Assembly: GCA_029251165.1 (NCBI GenBank)
Contig: JAQXDW010000084.1
Location: forward strand, 1-62,639
DNA from: Myxococcota bacterium
GTDB lineage: Bacteria; Myxococcota_A; UBA796
Length of the DNA: 62,639 nucleotides
Direction of reading: 5' to 3'
Shown: positions 1-10,004 of the stretch, in pieces
How the letters are laid out: every line of letters starts with the position of its first letter
Position numbering within the stretch: position 1 is the first letter of the stretch
Made by a program: the position numbers and the translations under genes
Notes under the pieces: generated by a model
Seen by the model: the letters and a program-made list of their open reading frames with translations, nothing else
Told to the model about the DNA's origin: nothing
Databases searched by the model: none

Positions 1-2
1 GC

Positions 3-2348
3 TTCATCCTCGACTCATCAACGGTCGAGGATGCTGTACCGGAGGAAGAGATCCCGCCCGAGATCCTCCCGGTCAACCTCGAGGGCTCGCTCCTGGAGAA
101 GGGAACCCGGCGGCCGCTCCCAGAGATTCCGGTGTTCCTCATCGGCCCCGATGGCACTCCGCTCGCTCAGACCGAGACCGACGGCGAGGGACGATACTCC
201 TTCCGGGGAGCACCCGTGGGACCGGTCACGGTCGCATCGGTCTATGCGGGCTACGAGCGGGTCGAGCGCCCGGTGGAGATCATCGCGGGTGAGGTCACCG
301 ACCTCAAGCTGTGGATCCGAAACCTCAGCTACCGGGATGATGAGCTGGTCGGCCTGTACCGGCGCGAGTCTGCGGACATTACCCAGCGGGTCATCTCAGT
401 GGCGGAGGTCCGCCGCATCCCGGGCACGTTCGGCGATCCCGTGCGGGTCATCCAGAACCTCCCCGGCGCGGCACGCTCTCCGTTCGGGACCGGCGGTCTG
501 GTCATTCGTGGGGCAAACCCCGAGGACTCAGCGGTCTACATCGACGGGATCCGGATTCCGCTCATCTACCACCTCGGCGGATATGTCTCGGTCATCAACT
601 CCGATCTCATTGAGGCGGTGAACTACCTCCCAGGAAGCTACGGAGTGCAGTACGGACGCTCCATGGGTGGCGTGGTCGATGTGACCACCAAGCAAGAGTT
701 TCCTGAGACCGCGCGGGCCAGCTGGAGCACCGATCTGCTCGACTCCGGCGGTGTCTACCAGGGGCGAGTGGGCGAAGACTGGGGGGTCGCCATCGCCGCG
801 CGGCGTTCATACATCGATGCGGTCCTCACCATCGACGGCCTCCTCCCCAATCCCAGCCTCACTGTGCGCCCCCGCTGGTACGACTACCAGCTCAAGGCAG
901 ACCGGCTGGACACTGAGAGAGACCGGCTCTCTGTGTTCATCTTTGGCTTCCAAGATGATCTCCTCGTCTCCACTGGAGATGGCTTCGCGCAGGGCACCGA
1001 CGCAGACACCCAGGGCGCGCTCGGTACCACCTACTCCACCCATCGTGGCTACGTGCTGTGGGAGCACCCGTTCAGCGACCAGCTGACGCTCCGACTCATC
1101 CCCTCCCTCGGCATCGATGGTGCTGCGTTCTCGCTGGGCAGCGACACCCGGATTGATCAGTGGCAGGTCCTCGCAGAGGTGCGCTCTGAGCTGATCTACA
1201 CCCCCTCCGAGGCGGTCACGGTCACCTCTGGCGTCGACTTCATCGGCGGCAACTATTGGTTCACCGCAGAGCTTCCGATCAACCCGGAGAGCTTCGCCGA
1301 CTACGACCCGCTGGGAGAGCGAGAGCCCTTCATCGCAGAAGGCAAGGGCCTGGGCTGGGGTCCGGACCTCTACCTCAAGGCCGACTTCCGCCCGCTCGCC
1401 GATCGGCAGAAGCTCCTGATCACACCAGGAGTGCGGGCCAACATCGTGACACTCACTGACTTCGACAACCCCGAGACCCTCTTTCAGTCCGTCGCGATCG
1501 AGCCCCGAGTCGCCACTCGCTACTGGCTGACCGAGGGGGCCGCGCTGAAGTTCGGACTGGGCATCTACAACCAGCCGCCGCTGCCGTTTGAGATCTGGCG
1601 TCCAGAAGGAACCGTCGAGCTGGACTTCGAGCGGGCCTACTCGACGGAGCTCGGCTGGCAGCAGCAGATCACCCAGGCCATCCAGGCGGACTCCTCAGTG
1701 TTCTACAAGTGGCTGGATGACCAGATCATTGAGAACCCAGAGTTCTCCGGCCTGGAAGATCAGTACTTCGTCAACTCCGGTGTCGGCCGCATCTACGGCT
1801 TCGAGACCATCATCCGACACGCTCCAGTCAACAATTTCTTCGGCTGGATCAGCTACACGCTGTCGCGCTCAGAGCGAAACAACAACCCAGAGATCACCCC
1901 CACGGAGGGAGTGGCCGATCTCTTCGAGCCAGAGGCGGGCGACTGGTACCTGTTTGAGCTCGACCAGACCCACATCCTCGTCGGGGTGGCCGGCTACCAG
2001 CTGCCGCGAGACTGGGGCATCTCCGGAAAAGTCCAGTACGTCACCGGCAACCCATACACCCCGTACTCTGGTGGAGTCTACGATCTCGACCAGGACTTCT
2101 ACTTCCCCTACGCCGCCGGGGAGTACGGCTCGCAGCGCTTCGCGCCCTTCTTCGCAGTGGATGCGCGCGTCGACAAGCTGTTCACCTTCAAGCAGTGGCA
2201 GCTGGAGGTCTACTTGGACCTGCTCAACCTGGTTCGCGGAGAGAATCCAGAGTTTGAGCTGAACAACTACGACTACACCGAGAGCATCTTCATTCGCGGA
2301 CTTCCGTTCATCCCGTCACCGGGATTTCAGGCCGATTTCAACTTTTGA
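3..2348 (+). CDS. TonB-dependent outer-membrane receptor (5' end outside window)
   Basis: The reading frame is open to the left edge of the window, so the N-terminus is missing. The visible protein starts with a short acidic/proline stretch, then a carboxypeptidase-regulatory-like beta-sandwich (about residues 33-105, ending near the LKLWIRNLSYRDD region). A TonB plug follows, with features such as DPVRVIQNLPGAARSPFG, VIRGANPEDSAVYIDGI and a G-x-x-YG-x-x-x-GGVVDV exit. A long beta-barrel rich in aromatic and alternating residues completes it, ending in a terminal Phe typical of outer-membrane barrels. Family knowledge: such receptors import siderophores, cobalamin, glycans or peptides using TonB-ExbBD energy. 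The substrate cannot be read from sequence. It lies just upstream of the gliding-type locus, but a minus-strand gene separates them, so co-transcription is unlikely. Confidence 0.9.
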   Translation, partial: FILDSSTVEDAVPEEEIPPEILPVNLEGSLLEKGTRRPLPEIPVFLIGPDGTPLAQTETDGEGRYSFRGAPVGPVTVASVYAGYERVERPVEIIAGEVTDLKLWIRNLSYRDDELVGLYRRESADITQRVISVAEVRRIPGTFGDPVRVIQNLPGAARSPFGTGGLVIRGANPEDSAVYIDGIRIPLIYHLGGYVSVINSDLIEAVNYLPGSYGVQYGRSMGGVVDVTTKQEFPETARASWSTDLLDSGGVYQGRVGEDWGVAIAARRSYIDAVLTIDGLLPNPSLTVRPRWYDYQLKADRLDTERDRLSVFIFGFQDDLLVSTGDGFAQGTDADTQGALGTTYSTHRGYVLWEHPFSDQLTLRLIPSLGIDGAAFSLGSDTRIDQWQVLAEVRSELIYTPSEAVTVTSGVDFIGGNYWFTAELPINPESFADYDPLGEREPFIAEGKGLGWGPDLYLKADFRPLADRQKLLITPGVRANIVTLTDFDNPETLFQSVAIEPRVATRYWLTEGAALKFGLGIYNQPPLPFEIWRPEGTVELDFERAYSTELGWQQQITQAIQADSSVFYKWLDDQIIENPEFSGLEDQYFVNSGVGRIYGFETIIRHAPVNNFFGWISYTLSRSERNNNPEITPTEGVADLFEPEAGDWYLFELDQTHILVGVAGYQLPRDWGISGKVQYVTGNPYTPYSGGVYDLDQDFYFPYAAGEYGSQRFAPFFAVDARVDKLFTFKQWQLEVYLDLLNLVRGENPEFELNNYDYTESIFIRGLPFIPSPGFQADFNF

Positions 2349-2415
2349 CAAATCGCTTAAAAGTCGAAAGTCTTCCGCACAAGGACCTGCGCGATGTCGG
2401 GCTTTACAGCGTATA

Positions 2416-2883
2416 TCAGTCAGGCTTCACCGCACTGATCGTGATGTTGCTGCTGATGAGTGAGGTCACCGAGGAACATCCGCCGAGAGCCATCGGCTGA
2501 TCTGAGGTGCACCCGACACCGATCACCGCCACTGCGCGTACGACCATGCTCTTGCCCTCTGGGTGCGGCGGGGCGATGAACTCCATCCCATCTTTTGTTA
2601 CTTTTATTGGTGGTTTTGAAACGCCACAGGCCTCCTCTACCAGGGAGACATAGCGCCCCGGATTGCTGCCCTCCGGCTCCACGAAGCGCTCCCAGACGAC
2701 GCCGCGACAGGTCGGCAGAAAGACGTCTTCTGCACTCGCTCGGAGCACAACGACGGCAGAATTGCTGCGGCGGGTCAGCTCAAGAACGGCCGGATCAATG
2801 ACCTCATTACCTTCGGCAAAAGCTAACTTTGAAAGCATCGCTGCGCCGAGAATCACAACCAGCTTGACTCGCATCATCATCAC
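2416..2883 (-). CDS. Small secreted protein of unknown function
   Basis: A 155-residue protein with a clear Sec signal peptide: run of Met, RVK, hydrophobic core LVVILGAAML, cleavage near AFA-EG. The mature part has several Cys (TCRG, EACG, GVGCTSD, GGCSS), so disulphides in the periplasm or outside the cell are plausible. The start has four consecutive ATG codons directly after a GAGGTG Shine-Dalgarno sequence; the third or fourth ATG gives the best spacing, so the true start may be up to 9 bases shorter. It is transcribed opposite to both neighbours and diverges from the gltA-like gene. I do not recognise the family. Confidence 0.65.
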   Translation of the reverse strand: MMMMRVKLVVILGAAMLSKLAFAEGNEVIDPAVLELTRRSNSAVVVLRASAEDVFLPTCRGVVWERFVEPEGSNPGRYVSLVEEACGVSKPPIKVTKDGMEFIAPPHPEGKSMVVRAVAVIGVGCTSDQPMALGGCSSVTSLISSNITISAVKPD

Positions 2884-3040
2884 CTCGTATATCGTTCCAC
2901 CAGTCGCACTTCGAAGCTAGGACATCTCGCGGGTGAGCACAACCGGTCTATCCTCTGAGCCGAGCAGGTCTGCTGCCCGCTCTCAGTTGATGCCTCCATG
3001 TTACTCTCCGCCGTCCATGCGCCTGCTGGAGATTCTCTAT

Positions 3041-3856
3041 ATGCGCCCATCCTCTACGTTGACGCTCGCCCTGCTCCTTGGTGTCGGGCTGTTGACCCCT
3101 TCTCAAGCCGAGGCCGGGGCCAAGGCTGCTCGCCTGGCCCTCAAAGAGCTGCGGGAAGGCCGTCAGGACTACGACAAGGTCCAGAACCGCTTCTTCCTTA
3201 AGGAAGGGCGCTTCGAAATGGCTCCCATCCTCGGGTATGTGCCAAACAACCCGATGGTCAAGCGATACACCGGCGGTGTGCTCGGGGCCTACCACTTCTC
3301 CGAGACGCTCGCGGCAGAGGGAGCATTCATCTACTCCCCGGACCTCGGGACAAACGATCTGAAGGGGCTGACGAACACCCTCGTCCAGATCGCTGAGGAC
3401 AGCGCTGGTGTCGATTTCCAGCAGCCCATCGACAAGATGATCCTCGGCGCGACCTTCGCGGTCCGCTGGGCGCCGGTCTACGGCAAGATCAACCTCATCG
3501 GTGAGCGGGTCCTCAACTTCGACTTCTACGGCGTCGCTGGCCTCGGCCTGCTGAGCGAGCAGAAGTACTACGCAGTCTACGACGACAACGCAGGTGATGG
3601 TCAGGTCCCGGTCACGCTGACCGAGGCTGGCACTGAAGCTCTTGTCCCGGTCAACCTCGGACTCGGCTTCGACTTCTTTATCTCTCAGTCGGTTGCACTG
3701 AAGATCGATGCGCGCAGCTACCTGTACGCCGACAAAAAGCCGCAGTACGATCCCGACGTCCCGGTGAACGATACTCGGCTCTACAACACCTTCGTGGCCT
3801 CCGGCGGTATCAGCGTCTTCTTCCCGAAGATGCAGCCGCGCTTGATGGACTTCTAA
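3041..3856 (+). CDS. gltA: Outer-membrane beta-barrel, GltA-like gliding complex subunit
   Basis: A 271-residue exported protein: signal peptide MRPSSTLTLALLLGVGLL, cleavage near EAG, then a helical linker and a beta-barrel domain (about residues 60-270). It is a paralogue of the next gene. Both share SPDLGT, a P-(V/I)-YGK motif and NFD-(F/I)-YG, the pattern of the myxobacterial 'outer membrane beta-barrel' family to which GltA and GltB belong. The start at 3041 is preferred over upstream in-frame starts because GGAG sits 9 bases before it and the signal peptide begins there. Order (barrel, barrel, TPR protein) matches the gltA-gltB-gltC block of Myxococcus xanthus. Which barrel is GltA and which GltB is inferred from order only. 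Confidence 0.6.
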   Translation: MRPSSTLTLALLLGVGLLTPSQAEAGAKAARLALKELREGRQDYDKVQNRFFLKEGRFEMAPILGYVPNNPMVKRYTGGVLGAYHFSETLAAEGAFIYSPDLGTNDLKGLTNTLVQIAEDSAGVDFQQPIDKMILGATFAVRWAPVYGKINLIGERVLNFDFYGVAGLGLLSEQKYYAVYDDNAGDGQVPVTLTEAGTEALVPVNLGLGFDFFISQSVALKIDARSYLYADKKPQYDPDVPVNDTRLYNTFVASGGISVFFPKMQPRLMDF

Positions 3857-3886
3857 GAATCGCCAGATATCCAGGGAAAAAGCACA

Positions 3887-4780
3887 ATGCGCTTCCATCA
3901 AATGCTTAGCTCTATCGTCGGTCTGCTCTTGCTGAGTTCAACCGCGCTGGCTGACGAAGCAAGCTCCACGGCCCCCCTCGGCGAGCCCCTCGCCCAGGAT
4001 GACGGAGACGACCTCGATGACATCCTCGGCTCCGATGATGACAACGAAGAGTCTGTCTCTGACGAAGTCGATGCGCTCCGTCGTGGCGAGATCGGTGACA
4101 CCGTCGGCGCTCGAGAAGAGGCTGTCCTCGACCTCCAGCAGGCAAACAGCAACCGAAGGGTCATCAAGACCATTCAGGCCAAGAGCTTCCTGAAGATCAA
4201 CCGCTGGGAGGTCTCTCCGCACGTCGCGTTTGTCTCCAACGACCCCTTCCTCAACCGCTACATCGTCGGTACAGGCGTCGGCTACCACCTCACCGAGATC
4301 TTCGCTATCGAGGGGATGCTCGACTTCTCTCCGGACCTCGGGACCAGCGACTGGAAGCCCCTGACCACGCAGCTTGTCGAGGAGAACCACGTCTCTCCAG
4401 ACATCTCGAAGCTGAACCTGTTCGGCTCTGCTTGCTTCGTCTTCTCGCCGATCTACGGCAAGGCCGCGATCTCGGGTCGGAAGATCATCAACTTCGACAT
4501 CTACGGGAAGTTCGGGATGGGAGCGACCCAGACCAAGGATGATCTTGAGGCACTCCAGGCTGTGGGAGACCCCAAGGCTGAAAAGACCATGGACCAGTTA
4601 CATCCCACCACGAACTTCGGTGGCGGTGCCCGAGTCATCTTCAACGACAACCTTGCTTTGCGCGTCGAGGGTCGCTCAATGGTCTACATCGAGACCGTCA
4701 ACTCAACGACCCTGGAGATGAAGAACAACTTCATCCTCCAGTTCTCGGCCAGCTTCTTCATCCCCAACATGCGCAGCTGA
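3887..4780 (+). CDS. gltB: Outer-membrane beta-barrel, GltB-like gliding complex subunit
   Basis: A 297-residue exported barrel paralogous to the preceding gene. Signal peptide about residues 1-22 (LSSIVGLLLLSSTALA), then an unusual acidic linker about residues 37-70 rich in Asp/Glu (DDGDDLDDILGSDDD), then the barrel with SPDLGT, SPIYGK and NFDIYG and a final strand FILQFSASFFIP. The acidic linker is absent from the GltA-like paralogue and could bind Ca2+ or a basic partner (inference). Only 30 bases separate it from the upstream barrel gene, so they are probably co-transcribed; its stop also sits 29 bases before the gltC-like start. The GltB assignment rests on order. Confidence 0.6.
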   Translation: MRFHQMLSSIVGLLLLSSTALADEASSTAPLGEPLAQDDGDDLDDILGSDDDNEESVSDEVDALRRGEIGDTVGAREEAVLDLQQANSNRRVIKTIQAKSFLKINRWEVSPHVAFVSNDPFLNRYIVGTGVGYHLTEIFAIEGMLDFSPDLGTSDWKPLTTQLVEENHVSPDISKLNLFGSACFVFSPIYGKAAISGRKIINFDIYGKFGMGATQTKDDLEALQAVGDPKAEKTMDQLHPTTNFGGGARVIFNDNLALRVEGRSMVYIETVNSTTLEMKNNFILQFSASFFIPNMRS

Positions 4781-4809
4781 TGCAGCGCCGAGCCCACGGG
4801 AGTTTCTCC

Positions 4810-6642
4810 ATGAAGCGCCTCATACCCGTCTCCGTCGCGCTCCTCGGCAGCCTGCTGCTGCCGGACGACGCCCACGCACTGTCCTGTGACGAGATCATGA
4901 ACATGGTCAACGTCAACGTCCCGACGAACATCGTCGTGCAGACCATGAAGGACTCCGGCGACCAGTTCAGCCAGGAAGAGCTTCGATGCCTCTCCGATGC
5001 CGGAGCCCCCGGCGATGTCGTCGCTCAGGCACGGGCCATGCTCTCTCGCGCGGAGCCTGACGACAGCGGCTCTGACGACAGCGGTCCCGCTCGCTCAATG
5101 GACGACGACGACGACGCCATCGGCACCCGTCGCAACAGCAGCAACGATCTTCCAGAAGCTGGTGGGCCAGACTCTTCCTCCGATCCGGAGGACATCAAGG
5201 AGGCTGTCAAGCTGCTCCAGGCGAAGAAGCCACTGACGGCTTCGCTGCGTCTCTTCGAGATCCTCGAAGACGGAAACTTCCCTGGTGAAGAGACCAAGCT
5301 GCACTACTACCTGGGCCGGGCACTGTCCGACCTCGAGATGTACCACACCGCCCAGTACCACTACATGCAGGTGGTCAAGAAGGGGCCGGCGGATCCCTAC
5401 TTCAACTACGCACTGCCCAAGCTCGTCGCCATCGCCCGGATCACCGGCGACGACACTGAGCTTGCTCGCATCGCAAAGAAGCTCGATCCAGCCGACTTCC
5501 CTCGCGGTGCCAAGAACCAGCTGTACTACCTGAAGGGGGTCTACGCCTACAGCAAGGACAACCTCTCCAGCGCTCGTGAGTACTTTGGTCAGGTCTCCAG
5601 CAAGTCCAGCCTCTACCTCAACTCCCGCTACTTTGAAGGCGTCATCTTCAACGAGCAGGGCAAGCTCAAGAGCGCTGTGCGCGCCTTCCGCGATGTCTAC
5701 CGCGAGGAAGTTGAGGTCTACAACGACCCGCAGGAGCTTGAGAGCGTCGAGCAGCTCAAGGATCTCGCCCTCATCAACATCGCGCGCGTCTACTACGGCA
5801 TCGAGCGGTACGACGAGGCTGACAAGTACTACTCGCTGGTCAACCGCGACAGCATCTACTGGCCGGAGGCGCTCTTTGAGCGCTCCTGGACAACCTTCAT
5901 GCGCAACGATCTCAACACCGCGCTGGGTCTTGTCCTCACCGTCAACAGCCCGTTCTACTCCGAGGAGCAGTTCGTTCCCGAGTCCACCATCCTCCGGGCG
6001 CTGACCTTCTTCAATCTCTGCGAGTACGACGACGTAGAGAACATGCTGATTCAGTTCGAGGGTTCCTACGGACCGATGCGCGACGAGATGCGTGACTTCG
6101 TCCAGGGCTACGCCACCGCTGAAGGCCGTAAGCTCTCAGATCAGGCGTGGAACACCTACTTCGGTCGCGATCGCAAGATCGAGAGCACACTGCCTCAGGC
6201 GCTGTTCTCCCGAATTCTTCGGCACAGTGACCTCAACGGCATCGTAAATCACCTCGAGATGATGGACGCCGAGACCGAGCTCATCGACTCACAGAAGTCG
6301 CGCTGGCAGCAGACCATCGGGGTCTACCTCAAGAAGATCATCGAGGCAGACCGTCAGCGCTACGAGCGTCGTGCTGGTAAGCTGTTCCTCTCCGAGATGG
6401 CCCGTCAGGCCAACTATCTCTCCGACCTGATGACCCAGTCTGAGATCATCCGCTTCGAGGTCGTCGATGCCCAGCGCATCGACTACGCCTACAAGGCGGA
6501 GAACACCGAGCTCATCGACACCTCCGTCGACGACCTCGACTTCGCGACCTCAGTGGACTTCATCTACTGGCCGTTCAACGGCGAGTTCTGGGAGGACGAG
6601 TTGGGATACTACCACTACGCTGAGCAGGGCTCCTGCCAGTAG
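4810..6642 (+). CDS. gltC: Periplasmic TPR protein, GltC-like
   Basis: About 610 residues: signal peptide (MKRLIPVSVALLGSLLLP, cleavage near AHA-LS), a small N-terminal helical domain (CDEIMNMVNVNVPTNIVVQ), an acidic low-complexity linker about residues 85-125, then TPR-type helical repeats covering most of the remainder (for example KLHYYLGRALSDLEMYHTA and SRYFEGVIFNEQGKLKSAV). Length is close to the GltC of Myxococcus, a periplasmic TPR protein that works with the GltA/GltB barrels. The start at 4810 has GGGAG 7 bases upstream; an upstream ATG that overlaps the gltB stop gives a poor signal peptide. It ends FWEDELGYYHYAEQGSCQ. Confidence 0.65.
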   Translation: MKRLIPVSVALLGSLLLPDDAHALSCDEIMNMVNVNVPTNIVVQTMKDSGDQFSQEELRCLSDAGAPGDVVAQARAMLSRAEPDDSGSDDSGPARSMDDDDDAIGTRRNSSNDLPEAGGPDSSSDPEDIKEAVKLLQAKKPLTASLRLFEILEDGNFPGEETKLHYYLGRALSDLEMYHTAQYHYMQVVKKGPADPYFNYALPKLVAIARITGDDTELARIAKKLDPADFPRGAKNQLYYLKGVYAYSKDNLSSAREYFGQVSSKSSLYLNSRYFEGVIFNEQGKLKSAVRAFRDVYREEVEVYNDPQELESVEQLKDLALINIARVYYGIERYDEADKYYSLVNRDSIYWPEALFERSWTTFMRNDLNTALGLVLTVNSPFYSEEQFVPESTILRALTFFNLCEYDDVENMLIQFEGSYGPMRDEMRDFVQGYATAEGRKLSDQAWNTYFGRDRKIESTLPQALFSRILRHSDLNGIVNHLEMMDAETELIDSQKSRWQQTIGVYLKKIIEADRQRYERRAGKLFLSEMARQANYLSDLMTQSEIIRFEVVDAQRIDYAYKAENTELIDTSVDDLDFATSVDFIYWPFNGEFWEDELGYYHYAEQGSCQ

Positions 6643-6782
6643 CCTAAAGGACGCTCAGTCCAACCCTCTCTACCCAATACTGTTAGTTCAGCCGACGATT
6701 ATCCAGTTCCCAACGCAAGACAGCATCTTCACAAAGCAGATGCAATCTTCTTGATTATGCTGGAGATACTGTCCGGCGTGAT

Positions 6783-6820
6783 GCCCGAAGTCGGATGCCG
6801 TGCACAATCCGGCCTCGGGC
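6783..6820 (+). other. Two-stage hairpin in the leader of gltD
   Basis: An outer stem GCCCGA/TCGGGC encloses a 3x3 internal loop, an inner stem CGGAT/ATCCG and a 10-base loop, lying 26 bases before the gltD start. A pyrimidine-rich stretch follows. It could be a processing site, an attenuator or a regulator binding site; nothing in the sequence decides between these. Confidence 0.4.
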
Positions 6821-6846
6821 AAACTTCTTTCCAGGAGTACCTCCTC

Positions 6847-9800
6847 ATGAAAGGCTTCTCTCTTCGAGGCTATTCGCTTCGCCCGCTGGTCGCGGCACTC
6901 GCCCTCGGCCTCCTCGCTCCCGTCAGCACTGCGCTGGCACAGGATGATGATCGGGACAACCGCGAAGAGCGGCGTGCCCTCAAGGCATCCGACTTCGAGG
7001 AGGTCAACATCTCCGAAGAGTATCGCCGTCTCGCTCGTGAGAAGCGGCATGAGTCGATGGCCTTCCTCAAGGACATCCTCGCCAACCGCGCTCCTGTCGG
7101 AGAGCAGAAGGCTGAGATGATGCTGCGCCTGGCCGACCTCTACTTCGAGGAAGGCCGCGACATCTACCTCACCGAGATGCAGAACTACGAGACCGAGTAC
7201 GACAGCTGCTTCAACACTCCCGGCTGCAACGCCGAGAACATGGTGGCGGACAACGCAGAGAGCGAGAAGTGGCAGAAGAAGTCCATCAAGCTCTACAAGT
7301 CCATCCTCCAGAACTACCCGCATTATGGACGCGCAGACGAGGCCACGTTCTACCTCGCCAGCGCCCTGCAGGAGCTGGACAAGGCAGACGATGCGGTGAA
7401 GGAATTCACTCGCCTGGTCCGGTCCTACCCGGACAGCGGCTACGTCCCGGATGCCTACGTCCAGATCGGTGAGTACTACTTCGACGACAACAACGCCTAC
7501 AAGGCGCTGCTCGCGTACCAGAAGGCCACTCGCTACAAGGACTCCGACAAGTACTCATTCGCCATGTACAAGCTGGCATGGTGCTACTACAACGTCGGCG
7601 AGTACGGCAAGGCCATCGACACCATGAAGGCTGTTGTCGCCTTCTCGATGACCGGTCAGGAAGGCACCTCAGAGCAGAAGCGCCTCACCCTACAGGAAGA
7701 AGCCCTCAAGGACCTCGTCCGCTTCTTCGCAGACGCTGGTGAGCTCGATGATGCCTACACCTACTTCACCAAGCTGGGTCGCAAAGAGCTGATCCGCACC
7801 ATGCTCAAGCGGCTGGCATCCACCTACTTCGAGCAGGGCAAGTTCGAGGAGTGCATCCAGACCTACCGGCGACTCATCGCAGAGGACCCGCAGTCTCCGG
7901 ATGCTCCGGACTACCAGAACGAGATCATCACCGCCTACCAGAAGATCGGTCGCAAGCAGGAGACCCTCAACGAGATCGACCGGATGCTGAAGAGCTACGG
8001 CCGCAACTCGCCGTGGGCTCGGGCCAACTCTGCAGACCCCGACGCCCTCCAGGCCGCCGAGGACTACATCGAGAAGACCCTGCGTCGCGTGGCGCTGAAC
8101 TACCACGCCGAGGCCAAGAAGCACGGAACAGGCTCGCTGGCACGGGAGTCCTACGGGCTCGCCGAGCATGCCTACAGCGTCTACCTCCGAGAGTTCCCGG
8201 GCGGCAAGAACACCTACGAGATGCGGTACGCCTACGGCGAGCTGCTCTACAAGCTCAAGAAGTTTGACGGTGCCTACGAGCAGTACATGGAGGTCGTCAA
8301 GCTCGACGCCAATGGAAACCGCTCGAAGTTCTGCGCGAACTCCGCGGTCTACTCCGCTCAGAAGATGAGCGAAGAGAACCCAGGGGAGACACCGGTCAAG
8401 GGATCCAAGGAGTCGATCAACCTGAGCGACTGGGACCAGAAGTACCTCTCAGCACTCGACCAGTACTCCGGCCTCTACCCCGACGACAAAGACACCCCTG
8501 GAGCCATCTACAAGGCTGGCTACCTCCTCTACAACCACAACATGTTCAAGGAGTCCTCGGAGCGGTTCCGGACGGTCATCGCGATGCAGCCCGGCTCTCG
8601 CGATGCTGAGACCGCCGCCAACCTCATCCTGGACGCTCTGGTTGTGGTTGAGGACTGGGAGAGCCTGCGGGATGTCTCCAAGGCCTTCTACGACCAGGAA
8701 GGTCTCGGCCGCCAGTCCTTCAAGGACGAGGTGTTCACCATCTACGAGAACGCCTCCTTCAAGCTCATCGAGGTCAACTTCGGCAAGGACAAGGATGAGA
8801 AGAAGGCTGCCGATGCCTACATGGCGTTCGTCACCGACTTCCCGGGCTCCAAGTCCGGCGATCTGGGCCTGAACAACGCTGCGGTGTACTACTACAACAC
8901 CCAGAACTACAAGGACGCGATGACCGCACGGCATCGCCTCATCGATGAGTACCCAGAGTCGAAGTACTACAAGAGCCAGATTGCTGAGCTCGGCTTCGCC
9001 TACGAGTCCATCGCGGACTTCGAGACTGCCGCAGGCTACTACGAGAAGCTGTTCAGCCTCGACCAGGAGCACGAGGCCGCCAAGGACGCGCTGTTCTCTG
9101 CGGGGCTATACCGGAAGTCGCTCGGAGAGTGGCAGGCCGCCATCGACAACTTCAACAAGTACATCACCGCGTGGCCCGACGACGAGCGCGTCGCCGGCAT
9201 GACCATCGACGTTGCGCAGATCTACGCCGACAATGGCAAGCCCGACGAGGCGATGCGGGTCTTCGACAGCTTCTTCAGCGGTCCCCCGGCCGGTGCCAGC
9301 ATCGACCAGGCCTTCTACGCCCGGATGCAGTACGGACTCATCCTTGAGAGCAAGGGTCGCAGCCCAGACAAGCACTGGGCCAGCACGCTCGCAGCATTCG
9401 CCACCGCCCAGACCTCTGGTCAGGAGATCCCGCTGGCGACTGAGATCGCCGCTCAGATCATGTACAAGCAGGCCTCCCCGGGGCTCGCTTCCTACATGGA
9501 GATGGACATCTCCGGTCCCACCCGCTCGATGAACGAGCGCAAGACCAACGAGATCCTCAAGGATCAGCTCATCGGCAAGGCCAAGGCCCTGCTGACGGTC
9601 GAAGGAACCTACCAGAACATCCTCGCCACTGGTGCTGGTGAGTGGGGTCTGGCTGCCATCATCGAGCTCGGCAAGGCCTACGATGACATGGGCGCTGCGC
9701 TGGCAAACTCCTACATCCCAGACTACCTCACCGCCGATCAGGCCGAGATGTACAAGATGGGTCTGGACGACAAGGCCTACCTCCAGGAAGAGAAGGCTGT

Positions 9801-9987
9801 TGAGGCCTACCGACTGGCCCTTGAGAAGTCCTTCGAGCTGAACCTGTACAACGACAACACCGCCTACGCGACCCGTCGACTCGGCGAGCTTCGCCCCGAC
9901 GAGTTCCCTCAGCTGACCGAGGAGCTGCTCGATGCGCAGTACACCTCGAGCTCCATCAGCGACCGCACCTTCCTGTCTCAGCCCTAA
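6847..9987 (+). CDS. gltD: Large periplasmic TPR protein, GltD (AgmU)-like
   Basis: About 1046 residues: signal peptide (SLRPLVAALALGLLAPVSTALA, cleavage before QDDD), a charged segment, then almost continuous TPR-type repeats (for example ATFYLASALQELDKADDAV, YKLAWCYYNVGEYGKAI, IYKAGYLLYNHNMFKES). The chosen start has GGAG 9 bases upstream and begins the signal peptide. Length, export and TPR content match GltD/AgmU of Myxococcus, a roughly 1200-residue periplasmic TPR protein of the gliding machinery, and the next genes follow the Myxococcus order gltD-E-F-G-H. A roughly 200-base spacer with a structured leader separates it from gltC, so it may be transcribed separately. The expected role is a periplasmic scaffold linking inner- and outer-membrane parts. 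Confidence 0.65.
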   Translation: MKGFSLRGYSLRPLVAALALGLLAPVSTALAQDDDRDNREERRALKASDFEEVNISEEYRRLAREKRHESMAFLKDILANRAPVGEQKAEMMLRLADLYFEEGRDIYLTEMQNYETEYDSCFNTPGCNAENMVADNAESEKWQKKSIKLYKSILQNYPHYGRADEATFYLASALQELDKADDAVKEFTRLVRSYPDSGYVPDAYVQIGEYYFDDNNAYKALLAYQKATRYKDSDKYSFAMYKLAWCYYNVGEYGKAIDTMKAVVAFSMTGQEGTSEQKRLTLQEEALKDLVRFFADAGELDDAYTYFTKLGRKELIRTMLKRLASTYFEQGKFEECIQTYRRLIAEDPQSPDAPDYQNEIITAYQKIGRKQETLNEIDRMLKSYGRNSPWARANSADPDALQAAEDYIEKTLRRVALNYHAEAKKHGTGSLARESYGLAEHAYSVYLREFPGGKNTYEMRYAYGELLYKLKKFDGAYEQYMEVVKLDANGNRSKFCANSAVYSAQKMSEENPGETPVKGSKESINLSDWDQKYLSALDQYSGLYPDDKDTPGAIYKAGYLLYNHNMFKESSERFRTVIAMQPGSRDAETAANLILDALVVVEDWESLRDVSKAFYDQEGLGRQSFKDEVFTIYENASFKLIEVNFGKDKDEKKAADAYMAFVTDFPGSKSGDLGLNNAAVYYYNTQNYKDAMTARHRLIDEYPESKYYKSQIAELGFAYESIADFETAAGYYEKLFSLDQEHEAAKDALFSAGLYRKSLGEWQAAIDNFNKYITAWPDDERVAGMTIDVAQIYADNGKPDEAMRVFDSFFSGPPAGASIDQAFYARMQYGLILESKGRSPDKHWASTLAAFATAQTSGQEIPLATEIAAQIMYKQASPGLASYMEMDISGPTRSMNERKTNEILKDQLIGKAKALLTVEGTYQNILATGAGEWGLAAIIELGKAYDDMGAALANSYIPDYLTADQAEMYKMGLDDKAYLQEEKAVEAYRLALEKSFELNLYNDNTAYATRRLGELRPDEFPQLTEELLDAQYTSSSISDRTFLSQP

Positions 9988-10004
9988 ACGAGGAGTAGAA
10001 AACG

